Assembly (NCBI GenBank): GCA_012932865.1
Contig: SAXG01000106.1
Coordinates: 1-64,000 of the forward strand
Length of the DNA stretch: 64,000 bases
From: Amylostereum areolatum
Lineage: Eukaryota; Basidiomycota; Agaricomycetes; Russulales; Stereaceae
Direction: 5' to 3'
Below are positions 1 to 10,000 of the stretch, one piece after another (within the stretch, counting starts at the first letter, position 1; the number at the start of each line of letters is the position of its first letter). Below the pieces are notes generated by a model, which was not told the DNA's origin, searched no databases, and saw only the letters and a program-made list of their open reading frames with translations. The position numbers and the translations under genes were made by a program.

Positions 1-517
1 ACATCACCATAGTTTGAATGAGGCCACAATTTGTCTTGAATGCAGCCTTCCACTCGTCGCCTTCCTTGATGCAGACATTGTTGTACCCACCCCCAGCAGA
101 TATCCATTTTGAGAAGATCTTTGTACTCTTGAGGCAGTCGACAATCTCTGAAATCAGTGGTAAGGGGTACTTGTTCTTGACGGTGCCCTTGTTCAGCTCT
201 CAGTAATCCTGTATGGGTCACAGCTTTCTATCCTTTTTTCTTGACAAAGAAGAATGGACTCACCTGAGATGACTTTGACGGGTGAATGTAGCCCTTCTTC
301 AGGTGGTCGTTGAGGAAGGTATCGAGCTCGATATGCTTGGAGGGGGAGAGTGGATAGATCTTGCAGGGCTTGGGTTCGAAGCTGTCATTCATGTCAATGG
401 CATGATCCCATGGTCGTTGGTCAGGTAGTCGTTCAGAAGTTTTCTTGTCGAATACAGGTGCAAAGTCACGGTATGGAGGGGGAACCAAGTCTTCAAAGGT
501 TTGCGGGCGTGCATTTC

Positions 518-968
518 TGTTGAAGATATTCATTTATGTCTGATTTCTACGCCTTTATTCTGTTCTATCTCCCTTCTATTTGCTTCTATTCCGCTCCATT
601 CACCCTCTTATCGTCTCATTCCACGTCTATACCCTCACATGCCCTCTCCACTTCACCTACTGTACCCATTTGTACTGTACTTACTGTAGTTCAGCCTGAG
701 CTAGCTTATCTAGTCTCAGTTTCGAGTTAGTTACCACTTTTGGTCGATTCTCGGCTTATTCCGAGTTTTCTCCCACGCTCCGTGGCCTCTACCTGCAGCC
801 ACACGCGTCTGCTCCTTCTCAGTCGCTCATTCTGTGCTGCAGGTATGCCCTTTGCTCGTTTCTGTCTTGTTTCTCAGTCGCTCATTCTGTGCTGCAGCAA
901 TCCACTGTTTGTGTCAGTTCTGAGCGTCCCTAGCTAGTTGGCTAGCCCCTTCAACTGCGACTTCAACA
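518..968. mobile_element. E1, solo LTR inserted in A0 pol
   Basis: 451-bp sequence beginning TGTTGAAGATA and ending TTCAACA, so with TG...CA termini. A near copy lies at 27624-28075. Comparison with A1/A2 at the same point (the GTGCATTTTCCCTTGAG stretch) shows the insertion cleanly, with a slightly eroded target duplication (tttc before 518, ttttc after 968). An internal direct repeat of the ctcattctgtgctgcag type occurs twice. The TGTTG...CAACA ends resemble Ty1/Copia LTRs; that class assignment is an inference, as no internal domain of this family is in the window. Confidence 0.85.
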
Positions 969-1272
969 TTTTCCTTTGAGTGCTCTGCGAGTTCTTGCAC
1001 CTTGGTGAAGCCCGCGCAGATTGGTACTGCCTCTGGGTTGGGGCTGTTAGCTTCAGGGAGGATCCCAGTGTGATGTAGGCCATTGATCTCCCAGTCTTGG
1101 GAGACTCTGGGTCATTTGTCATTGTCTTCAGTGAAAAGCTGGGCAGGTAGAGGTGAGAGATGGAATGTGCAGATGCAAACACCTTTAACTCTGCGAGCAA
1201 GAATGACATATGTAGGAATTGGAGCCCAGGAGACATAGGTTGGTTCTGGGAAGGGGTTGTCCAGGACTAGAG

Positions 1273-1744
1273 TGTTGAAGATAGTAATGCGGACGATCTC
1301 TAGCTTCAACTACATTATGTAATATGTGACGGAAAGGAACGGAAGGTTCTGGGAAGAACCGGAACAATATGGAATCGGCTGTGCGAGGCTATGCGGAGCA
1401 TGTGATTCTTACTGTACACTTTCACATGAAAGCTGTGGTGGATGACTGAGCGCACTCTTGGCACTGATTAATTATGCTACACTATGGCACCACTTTCTTA
1501 CAGCTTTTATGATTGGCTCTTATGGCACAGCAGTTTGGGTATATAAGGCTCTCGTATTTCGTCCTGCCTCCTCACTCGAAGTATCCCTTCAACTGAGGTG
1601 AGCAATCCTTTATACCTTCTACCTATTTCTCTTTGGCTTACATACCTTACTATAGTGTCTCACTGACTTGCATAAGGTATAATACATAACTCGAAGTATC
1701 CCTTCGACTGAGCGTCTCCCTGACTTGCATAAGTCTGTTCAACA
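1273..1744 (+). mobile_element. F1, solo LTR inserted in A0 pol
   Basis: 472-bp LTR with TGTTGAAGATAG at the left and CTGTTCAACA at the right. It is flanked by a perfect 5-bp target duplication, tagag, at 1268-1272 and 1745-1749. A TATA-like tatataagg near 1540 sets the plus orientation. A second copy, F2, lies in reverse orientation at 32883-33354 with the same length. The termini resemble those of E1/E2 and of Ty1/Copia LTRs. No internal region is present, so this is a solo LTR left by recombination. Confidence 0.9.
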
Positions 1745-2400
1745 TAGAGGTGCCTGAGGGGCCTCGTCAACTTGAACCTTTTGCTGTGATTGGGTCAACA
1801 ATGGTGTTTGCAGCTTTGTTGCAAGGTTTGTCACAGTCGGTCTGGGGAGGGTGCAGGAGGGAGGGCAGCAGAGCATGTCAACACAATCTTGCTGCCAGTC
1901 TATGGTGGGGTTGTGCTCATCGAGCCAGTCTGTTCCAAGAATTATATCGTGATCACCGATGTCAGTAATGAAGAACTCAGCTTCTTCCTCATGGTATGCG
2001 TTTGAGTCTTGCAAGTATATCCGGATCCGCTGGGTCGTCGTATCATGCACCCAGCCCATGATGTTCTCGGTGCCGTCCACGTTACGCACAGGGAACGGGT
2101 TTTCTAGTTTTCTTGTAGTCAGCTTCCTGCATTCAGCGAAGCTTTGGTTGATGATGATTCCTTCTGCACCGCTGTCAAGCAGTGCATCTGCGTCGATTTG
2201 TCGGCCTGTCGCTCATCCAATCATTTTGACCTTGAGCGTTATCGAGGGTGTCTGCCTATTCTTCGTGATGGTAGAGAGGTGCACACACAATGGATACGAT
2301 TGCTCACATGAGGTCATAGATGATAGTACAGAGAAGTGATTGTAAGATGCCGATGATATAAGTCCTTTGCCTCCGCCAGACGACGCGACTGGGGGGTGTT

Positions 2401-4017
2401 TCAAAAATCCTGCGACTCTAGGATATCCTTCAACAGTGCCACTGCCTGCTCCTTACCTTCCGCATCTAGATCTTTCAGCTGGCGAGTGATCGCGGCAATG
2501 GTCTTGGACGGGTCGGGGGTTGCTTTTGCAGTGGGCGGAGCTGTGCTTGTCAGCGGGGGAGGGGCCTTGGATCTGGTCTCTACTGCGCCTATCCGTCGCG
2601 CACTCGAGTCATGGTTAGGGCAGTCGCGGGAGATGTGACCAGCCTGTCAACACATGAAGCACTTGCCTTCACGCATCATCTTTGCACGCTCGTCGTCTGT
2701 CAGCTTTGCAGGTCGGGTCAAGGTGTTAGTGAAGGCGCCGACTTGGTGTGATGAGGAGTTGTTGGCCAAGCTGTTTGAGGTGAGTGTGACAGCCCCCTTG
2801 GACTGACTGCTCTTCCTCTCCGGGTTCTCTTCCAGCCATTGGTGGTTGATGTGGCGGGCAAGCTCTTTCTACTCTGCAAGGTTGGTGGGGAATGGGTATG
2901 ACCAGGCCACCTGCTTGCCAAGGTCACGCTGAAGTCCCTTCTTGAAAAAGTGGATTAGCGCCTTGTCATCGTACCCTGACATAGTTTCCAGCATCTCAAA
3001 CTCGGTGATAAAGTCTGTGACGTCCCGGGTGGTCATTGCGAGCTCGTTGATCTTACACTGAGCCTCTATCTTTGGGTCAACGGGCACAAAGTCTTTACCG
3101 AACCTCTCGAAGAGCTCTTTTTAGGAGCTGTAGTGGAGCATCGGGGGCTTGAGGCCAAGAGCTTTGGAGTCTTTCTTCTTGTCTTCATCGTCGAAAAGCT
3201 CCATGCGGTGATGCGTGGCCCAGGCTTTTGCTATGTCGTCCTCCATCAAGCTGAGGAGGAGCATCATCTTGGTGTTGTCTGTGGCATAAGCTTCCTTGTT
3301 AACGCGCAGAAACATACGGAGCTTGAGGGAGAACCAGAGAGTGTCGCATCTATTGCCTTTGAATGGCTTTGGCTTGGGGCCGATCTCCCACTTGGAGACG
3401 GCAGGTTTGGATTTGGTGTCGGGCATTTTGTTGGGAGGGGGGGAGGGGGATGGTGAGAGATTGGGCGAGCTCTTGATTGAGGCGACGTAGGGTTTCTTGT
3501 CGGTGTTCTTCTGCTTCTTCAACTTCGTCCACAACTTGTTTTGCAACAAGGAAGTCGGCGGGGGTGAGGAATTGCTAGTTATGATGCCACGACTAGTGAT
3601 CTTGGATGGGACTGAATGAAGTGGCCTGCCACTTAACTACTGATTGTCCTGGGGTTCTGTTCTTGTTCCGTCTATAGGCGTACCACTTCCTAGTTGTGTC
3701 GTTGTAGTTGATCCCTTCTGGGACGTCGACTACAGCACGTCGACGGGGTGGGGGCGAGTTGGTAGGGGGAGGGTTCAAGAAGTGTTGTAGAATGTCTGCG
3801 GCAGTGACAAAGTCTGATTCTTCAACATAGGGTTGTTCGTTGTGGTCGTTGAAGTACCACTCTTGATGTTGCAGGTCTGGTTCGTCGTGTTGCCAACGTA
3901 CAGATTCCTTAGTTTGCTGTGAGGTGAGGATATAGTACTCTTTGGGACAGTAGTCTCGAAAAACACCTGGGAGGAAGTTCGGGGTGGGGGAACAAGGGAC
4001 TGTGGGGGACATGATGG
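2401..4017 (-). pseudogene. A0 gag ORF2 remnant
   Basis: Aligns over its length with the 539-codon gag ORF2 of A1-A3. It ends in the conserved DF-stop at 2401-2403, and pol begins one base upstream in the -1 frame. The zinc knuckle near 2645-2680 (CFMC then GH then C) contains an in-frame TGA at 2647-2649 where A1 has CGA, the expected product of methyl-CpG decay. The start region near 4012 reads MSPTVPCSPTPN on the minus strand, immediately after the conserved in-frame TAG. Other stops and frameshifts make it non-functional. Confidence 0.85.
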
Positions 4018-4353
4018 TGGTCTAGAAAAAGTCCACCGTGACAGGGCGACGGCCAAGGAGTTTCTTGGTGAGGTAGCCAGCTTTTACTGCCTGGCGGATC
4101 TGGTGTTCATGGTGGCAGCAATGAAGGGTCTTACCCTTGATGGTGGGATGAAGGACTGGGGGTGGGGTAGATTTGGGGGTCCAGTGATTAAACTGGGAGA
4201 CAGAGGTGAAGCTGGTCTGGAGGATTGGGTTGGGGGCGTTCTGGATGAGGTACGTGTGATAGGTGGGGGCGTGAGGGTGAACTCAAGGTGTTTGAGATCT
4301 ACGTTGATGCACGTAGTGATCTGAACATATAGAGCGAGGACGATAGTACCGTG
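4018..4353 (-). pseudogene. A0 gag ORF1, distal half (split by A1)
   Basis: Minus-strand remnant of the N-terminal Gag domain, ending in the DFF-stop shared by A1-A3 (TAG just right of 4017). A1 is inserted at 4353/4354 and duplicates ccgtg (4349-4353 and 11452-11456). The proximal half resumes at 11452. Confidence 0.8.
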
Positions 4354-4773
4354 TGTCACGGATCGCTCCATTTCTCTCTTCGTTTGCAGACCTCGTACAC
4401 GCGACGCGTCACGGCACATGACTTTCCCTTGCATCACATGCTTCAACGACGTCATTGCCCGGACTTCCGAGCGGGGTTCCGCATCCTTATCTATGACATC
4501 ATTGCTCCGGACCTTTGTCCTCCGCCCCATGACTCCTTTCTTATTGTTCCCCCCGCTCGCACCACTATTGCATCGCATCGCACCATCGTACCCACTTGTA
4601 TATAAGGACAGTGTTTCTCTTCCCTTTTCCCTAGACTGTCCATCTCGTCATACGGTACTGTAGCGCACGTTGCACTACCCTAGACCCCGGCACTCTCGAA
4701 TCTATTCTCTTCTCGCTCCTCCCATCGTCGCGACTTAGGCGGTTCATCGGTCTCATAAACTGCGTTTCTGACA
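4354..4773 (+). repeat. A1 5' LTR
   Basis: 420 bp from TGTCACGGATCGC to TTTCTGACA, matching 11032-11451 throughout by eye. It contains the promoter (TATA at 4598-4607) and the predicted transcript start near 4632. No ATG occurs between the predicted start and the end of the LTR. Confidence 0.95.
4598..4607 (+). promoter_or_regulatory. A1 LTR core promoter (TATA box)
   Basis: tgtatataag element in the 5' LTR. A start about 30 bases downstream falls at about 4628-4634, exactly where the 11-mer TAGACTGTCCA (4632-4642) begins. That is the sequence complementary to the primer-binding site. Confidence 0.7.
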
Positions 4774-4775
4774 CC

Positions 4776-4786
4776 TGGACAGTCTA
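4776..4786 (+). promoter_or_regulatory. A1 self-complementary primer-binding site
   Basis: TGGACAGTCTA starts at the third base after the 5' LTR and is the exact reverse complement of TAGACTGTCCA at 4632-4642, the predicted 5' end of the element RNA. This is the geometry of Tf1/sushi self-priming, in which the 5' end of the mRNA folds back and is cleaved to prime minus-strand cDNA. The same site occurs in A3 (59871-59881) and in A2. Confidence 0.75.
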
Positions 4787-4856
4787 CCCCTACGCCTACC
4801 TCGCACCCCTCTCTCCATCTACCTCTGCCGTCTCCACGACATTAAAAACTCCCACC

Positions 4857-5391
4857 ACGGACCTCCCGAACGCACCGGTTTTCCTCCCGTTCAACGGAAA
4901 GCCGATCACCCCCCCGCGACGACGCACCACTCCCCTACCCTTGGTCCGACGCCGTCACCGTCAACTGCCTCGTCCCCGTACAGAACCTCTGCAAGAAAGA
5001 TCCCTGGACCGCGCACGGCCTCAACTTCCGCATCTTCGAGTGGAGGTGGCACAAGGATCACGGTACTGTCGTCCTTGCCCTATACGTCCGGATCACCACG
5101 TGCATCAACGTAGATCTCGAACGCCTTGAATTCACCCTCCACGCCCCCACCTACCACACGTACCTCATCCAGGACGCCCCCAACCCGATTCTCCAAACCA
5201 GTTTCACCTCCGTCTCCCAGTTTAACCGCCGGACCCCCGAATCCACCCCGCCACCAGTCCTCCGTCCCACCATCAAGGGTAAGACCCTTCGTCGCCGCCA
5301 CCATGAACATAAGATCCGCCAGGCAGTAAAGGCCGGCTACCTCACCAAGAAACTCCTCGGCCGTCGCCCCATCGCGGCGGACTTCTTCTAG
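4857..5391 (+). pseudogene. A1 gag ORF1 (N-terminal Gag domain), one-base frameshift
   Basis: Encodes the roughly 177-residue N-terminal Gag domain that is fully open in A2. The first codon aligned with A3's ATG is ACG, in a strong context (cccaccACGG). A1 has seven Cs at 4909-4915 where A2 and A3 have six, which breaks the frame early; a sequencing or assembly slip is possible. The remainder reads well in the shifted frame, with motifs such as DPWTAHGL, FEWRWHKDHG and LLGRRPIAADFF, and stops at TAG 5389-5391. The role is presumably structural (assembly); the domain has no function I can name. Confidence 0.7.
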
Positions 5392-7008
5392 ACCATCATC
5401 ACGTCCTCCACAGCCCCTCGTCCCCCCACTCCGAACCTCCCCCCAGGCGTTTTTCGAGACTACTGTCCCGAAGAATACTATATCCTCACCTCGCAGCAGA
5501 CTAAGGAATCCGTACGTTGGTTGCACGACGAACCAAACCGGCAACGTCGAGACTGGTACTTCGACGACCGTGACGAACAACCCTACGTTGAAGAATCGGA
5601 TTTTGCCACCGCTGCGGACGTTCTACAGCGCTTCCTGAACCCCCCTCCGACCAACTCGCCCCCACCCCGTCGACGTACTGTAATCGAAGTCCCAGAAGGG
5701 ATCAACCACAACGACACAACTGGGAAGTGGTACGCCTATAGACGGAACAAGAACGGAACCCCAGGACGATCAGTAGTTGAGTGGCAGCCCACTTCGTTCA
5801 GTCCCGTCCAAGATCACTGGTCGTGGCATCATAACCAGCAATTCCTCACCCCCGCCGACTTCCTTGTCGCAAAACAAGTCGAGGACGAAGTTGAAGAAGC
5901 AGAAGAACGCCGACGAGAAACCCTACGCCGCCTTGATCAAGAACTCGCCCAATCCCTCACCGTCCCCCTCCCCTTCGACAAGATGCCCGACGCCGAATCC
6001 AAACCTGCCGTCTCCAAGCGGGAGATTGGCCCCAAGCCAAAGCCATTCAAAGGCGATAGACGCGACACCCTCCGGTTCTCCCTCGAGCTCCGCATGTTCC
6101 TGCGCGTTAACAAAGATGTTTATGCCACAGATGACGCCAAGATGATGCTCCTCCTCAGCCTGATGGAGGACGACACGGCGAAATCCTGGGCCACGCATTG
6201 CCGCATGGAACTCTTCGCCGACGAAGACGAGAAGGAAGACGCCGACACCCTCGACCCCACGCCCCCAACACTCCACTATAACTCCTACAAAGAGCTCTTC
6301 GAGAGGTTTGGCAAAGACTTCGTGCCCGTCGATCCGAAGATAGAGGCTCAGCGTAAGATCAACGAGCTCGCAATGACCACCTGGGACGTCACTGACTTTA
6401 TCACCGAGTTTGAGATGCTGGCAACCATGTCAGCATACGACGACGAGGCGCTAATCCACTTTTTCAAGAAGGGACTTCAGCGTGACCTCGGCAAGCAGGT
6501 GGCCCGGTCGTACCCGTTCCCCACCAAGCTCGCGGAGTGGAAGGAGCGCGCCCGCCGCATCAACCACCAGTGGCTCGAAGAGAACCCGGAGAGGAAGAGC
6601 AGTCAGTCCAAGGGGGCTGTCGCGCTCACCTCGAACGGTTCGACCAACGACTCCTCGTCGCGCCGAGTCGGCGCCTTCACCAACGCCTCGACCCGCCCTG
6701 CAAAGCTGACGGACGATGAGCGCGCAAAGATGATGCGCGAAGGCAAGTGCTTCATGTGTCGACAAGCCGGTCACGTCTCTCGCGACTGCCCCAACCGCGA
6801 CTCGAGCGCGCGACGGGTGGGCGCAGTAGAGACTGGGTCCAAGGCCCCTCCCCTGCCGACGAACACGGCTCCGTCCACTGCGAAAGCAGCTCCCGACCCA
6901 TCCAAAACCATCGCGGCGATCACTCGCCAGCTGAAGGATCTGGATGCGGAAGGTAAGGAGCAGGCAGTGGCACTGTTGAAGGATATCCTAGAGTCGCAGG
7001 ATTTTTGA
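5392..7008 (+). CDS. gag: A1 gag ORF2: capsid and zinc-knuckle nucleocapsid
   Basis: 538 codons open directly after the ORF1 TAG, in the same frame as that TAG. The first in-frame ATG is only at 5983, yet the roughly 197 codons before it are conserved at protein level in A0, A2, A3 and more distantly C, so they are translated. Order: charged N-part (DDRDEQPYVEES), proline-rich linker, capsid-like helices from about residue 200 (KPKPFKGDRRDTL, MFLRVN), a TDFITEFEML block, then a CCHC zinc knuckle CFMCRQAGHVSRDC near 6747-6790. The C-terminus is an E/K-rich helix ending in DF. Gag forms the particle and packages RNA. Pol follows by a -1 shift at the stop. How ORF2 is started is unclear: readthrough of TAG or non-AUG initiation. 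Confidence 0.88.
   Translation, partial: TIITSSTAPRPPTPNLPPGVFRDYCPEEYYILTSQQTKESVRWLHDEPNRQRRDWYFDDRDEQPYVEESDFATAADVLQRFLNPPPTNSPPPRRRTVIEVPEGINHNDTTGKWYAYRRNKNGTPGRSVVEWQPTSFSPVQDHWSWHHNQQFLTPADFLVAKQVEDEVEEAEERRRETLRRLDQELAQSLTVPLPFDKMPDAESKPAVSKREIGPKPKPFKGDRRDTLRFSLELRMFLRVNKDVYATDDAKMMLLLSLMEDDTAKSWATHCRMELFADEDEKEDADTLDPTPPTLHYNSYKELFERFGKDFVPVDPKIEAQRKINELAMTTWDVTDFITEFEMLATMSAYDDEALIHFFKKGLQRDLGKQVARSYPFPTKLAEWKERARRINHQWLEENPERKSSQSKGAVALTSNGSTNDSSSRRVGAFTNASTRPAKLTDDERAKMMREGKCFMCRQAGHVSRDCPNRDSSARRVGAVETGSKAPPLPTNTAPSTAKAAPDPSKTIAAITRQLKDLDAEGKEQAVALLKDILESQDF
7000..7008 (+). other. A1 gag-pol -1 frameshift site
   Basis: GAT TTT TGA: the Gag stop sits right after a run of five Ts, and the pol frame is entered by slipping one base back on TTT. 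The same GATTTTT string at the same place occurs in families B (about 16520) and C (about 31019). Slippage with the stop codon in the A site is an inference. Confidence 0.65.
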
Positions 7009-10000
7009 AACGCCCCCCAGTCGCGTCGTCTGGCGGAGGCAAAGGACTTATATCATCGGCATCTTACAATCGCTTCTCTGTACTATCATCTATGACCTCA
7101 TGTGAGCAATCGTATCCATCGTGTGTGCACCTCTCTACTGTCACGAAGAACAGGCAGACACCCTCGATAACGCTCAAGGTCAAAATGATTGGACGAGCGA
7201 CAGGCCGACAAATCGACGCAGAGGCACTGCTTGACAGCGGTGCAGAAGGAATCATCATCAACCGAAGCTTCGCTGAACGCAAGAAGCTGACTACAAGAAA
7301 ACTAGAAAACCCGTTCCCCGTGCGTAACGTGGACGGCACCGAGAACATCATGGGCTGGGTGCGTGATACGACGACCCAACGGATCCGGATATACTCGCAA
7401 GACTCGAAGGCATACCATGAGGAAGAAGCCGAGTTCTTCATCACCGACATCGGTGATCACGATATGATCCTTGGAACAGACTGGCTCGATGAGCATAACC
7501 CCACCATTGACTGGCAGCAAGATCGTGTTGACATGCTCCGCTGCCCTCCCTCTTGCACCCTCTCCGAACCGACCGTGACAAACCTTGCAACAAAGCCGCG
7601 AACACCACCGTCGACCCGATCACAGCAAAACGTTCGAGCTGATGCGGCCCCTAAGGTACCTCTAGCCCCGGACAACCCATTCCCAGAACCAGTGTATGTC
7701 TCCTGGGCCCCTATCCCTACGTATGTCATCCCCGCGCGCAGGGTCAAAGGAGTTCGCATCCGCACATTCCATCTCTCACCTTTACCTGCCCGCCTTTTCA
7801 CTGAAGACGACGACGAACGACCCAGGGTCTTCCGAGACTGGGAGATCAATGGCCTGCGTCGTGCTGGGATTCTTCCTGAAGTTGACGGCCCCAACCCGGA
7901 GGCAGTACCAATCCGAGCGGGCTTCACCAAGGCGCAAGAGCTTGCAGAGCACTCAAGGGAAAATGCACGCCCGCAAACCTTTGAAGACTTGGTTCCCCCT
8001 CCATACCGCGACTTTGCACCTGTATTCGACAAGAAAACCTCTGAACGACTACCCGACCGGCGACCATGGGATCATGCCATCGACATGAAGGACGGCTTCG
8101 AACCCAAGCCCTGCAAGATCTACCCACTCTCCCCCTCCGAGCAGATCGAGCTCGATACCTTCCTCGACGACCACCTGAAGAAGGGCTACATTCGCCCATC
8201 GAAATCACCGCAGGCAAGTCCGTTCTTCTTCGTCAAAAAGAAAGATGGGAAGCTGCGGCCTGTACAGGACTATCGAGAGCTGAACAAGGGTACCATCAAA
8301 AACGAGTACCCCTTGCCGCTGATCTCAGAAATTGTTGACCGCCTCAAAGGTGCAAAGATCTTCTCCAAGATGGACGTCCGCTGGGGGTACAACAAAGTCC
8401 GCATCAAGGAAGGCGACGAGTGGAAGGCTGCGTTCAAGACGAATCGTGGACTCTTTGAACCTACGGTGATGTTCTTCGGCCTTATGAACTCCCCCGCGAC
8501 GTTCCAGGCAATGATGAACGAACTTTTCAAGGATCTTATCGACTCGGGCAAAGTCATCATCTACATGGACGACATCCTCGTATTCACTCGAACTATGGAG
8601 GAACATCGTGCCATAGTGCGACAGGTTCTCCAACGCCTACAAGACAATGACCTGTTCCTTAAGCCAGAGAAATGTGTCTTCGAGCAGAACTCCGTTGAAT
8701 ACCTCGGACTCATTATCTCACACGACAAGATCGCCATGGACCCCGTCAAGGTAGCTGGTATCCAGGACTGGCCGACACCCCGGACGGTCAAGGATGTACA
8801 ATCCTTCCTCGGATTTGGTAATTTCTACCGACGCTTCATCAAGGATTTCTCCAAGATCGCACGACCTCTATTCGACCTGACCAAGAAGGACTGCACATGG
8901 AATTGGTCGACGGAATGCCAGACGGCGTTTAACGCACTTAAAGCTGCGTTCACCTCCTCCCCTGTCTTAGTTATGCCTGATCCAAGGAAACCCTACCTTG
9001 TCGAAGTTGACGCCTCGGACTTTGCTACTGGAGGTATACTCTCGCAGAAAGGTGACGACGGTCACTGGCATCCAGTGGCGTATCTGTCCAAAGCCCTATC
9101 GGAACCGGAACGCAACTACGACATCTACGACAAGGAGCTACTCGCGATCATCCGTGCTCTCGAAGCCTGGCGCCACTACCTCGAAGGCGCCCCCGACACC
9201 GTCGAAATCTGGACAGACCACAAGAACCTGGAGCACTTCAAGACGGCACAGAAGCTGAGTCGCCGACAGGCACGTTGGGCTCTATTCCTCACTCGATTTG
9301 ACTTCGCGCTCGTTCACAAACCAGGAGTATCCCATCACCCAGACCCAATGTCCCGACGACCTGATCACAAGCAGGGCGTTGAGAATGACAACAAGGAGCG
9401 TATCTTGCTCGACCCCAAGTACTTCCAGATACGTGCAACAAGGCCAGGAGCAGTAACCTCCCTCGGCGATGTCGAACTCCGACGACGTATCCGCGACTGC
9501 AAGACCAAGGACATTGAGGTCGTTCAAGCTCTGGATGCCATCTTACGGAATGGACCACGTACACTCGTCAAGAACCTTCAAGAGTGGAACTACGAAGAAG
9601 GCCTGGTCCTGTTTAGAGGAAAGGTATATGTCCCTGCAGACGACGGGTTGCGACGCGACATTGTCAAAATGTACCATGAATCGCCCCTGGCTGGACACCC
9701 GGGTCGCTTCAAGACTTACGAACTTGTGAGTCGTGAATATTGGTGGCCTGGCATGTCTGTCTTCGTCCGCGACTTCGTAGCAGGATGCGCAACCTGCCAG
9801 TCGACAAAGACACAGAGCAGCCGACCCCACGTCGACATGATCCCAAACGAAGTACCCGACCGACCATTTGGCGTCATCTCTATCGACTTCATTGTCGAGC
9901 TCCCTGACTGCGAAGGCTATAATGCGGTCAACGTCGTGGTTGATCGCCTCACCAAGATGGTGGTTACCACCCCATGTACAACGAAGATCACCAGCGATGG

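Larger units (their letters stand above)
1..2404 (-). pseudogene. A0 pol remnant (protease to reverse transcriptase N-part)
   Basis: Degenerate pol reading right to left. The aspartic protease motif DSGAEG is near 2163-2178, the linker before RT is at about 970-1750, and the RT N-terminal block is at about 1-515 (fragments resembling PFFFVKKKG and EKTSERLP-like stretches). The frame is broken by stops and small indels, and by solo LTRs F1 and E1. Compared with the intact A1 pol it lacks everything after early RT, which would lie left of position 1. Clearly a relic; confidence is high because it aligns throughout with A1. Confidence 0.85.

Noticed and set aside
4084..4578. 164-codon minus-strand frame crossing the A0/A1 border
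   Set aside because: Spans an insertion boundary and the antisense strand of an LTR; no coding signal.
5279..5391. Intron explanation for the Gag TAG
   Set aside because: Donor and acceptor look plausible but joining them shifts ORF2 out of frame, and the enclosed peptide is conserved in family C. Kept only as a low-interest finding.
7457..8032. 191-codon minus-strand frame in A1, repeated at 42900-43475 in A2
   Set aside because: Antisense to the protease-RT linker of pol; it exists only because the sense protein is conserved.
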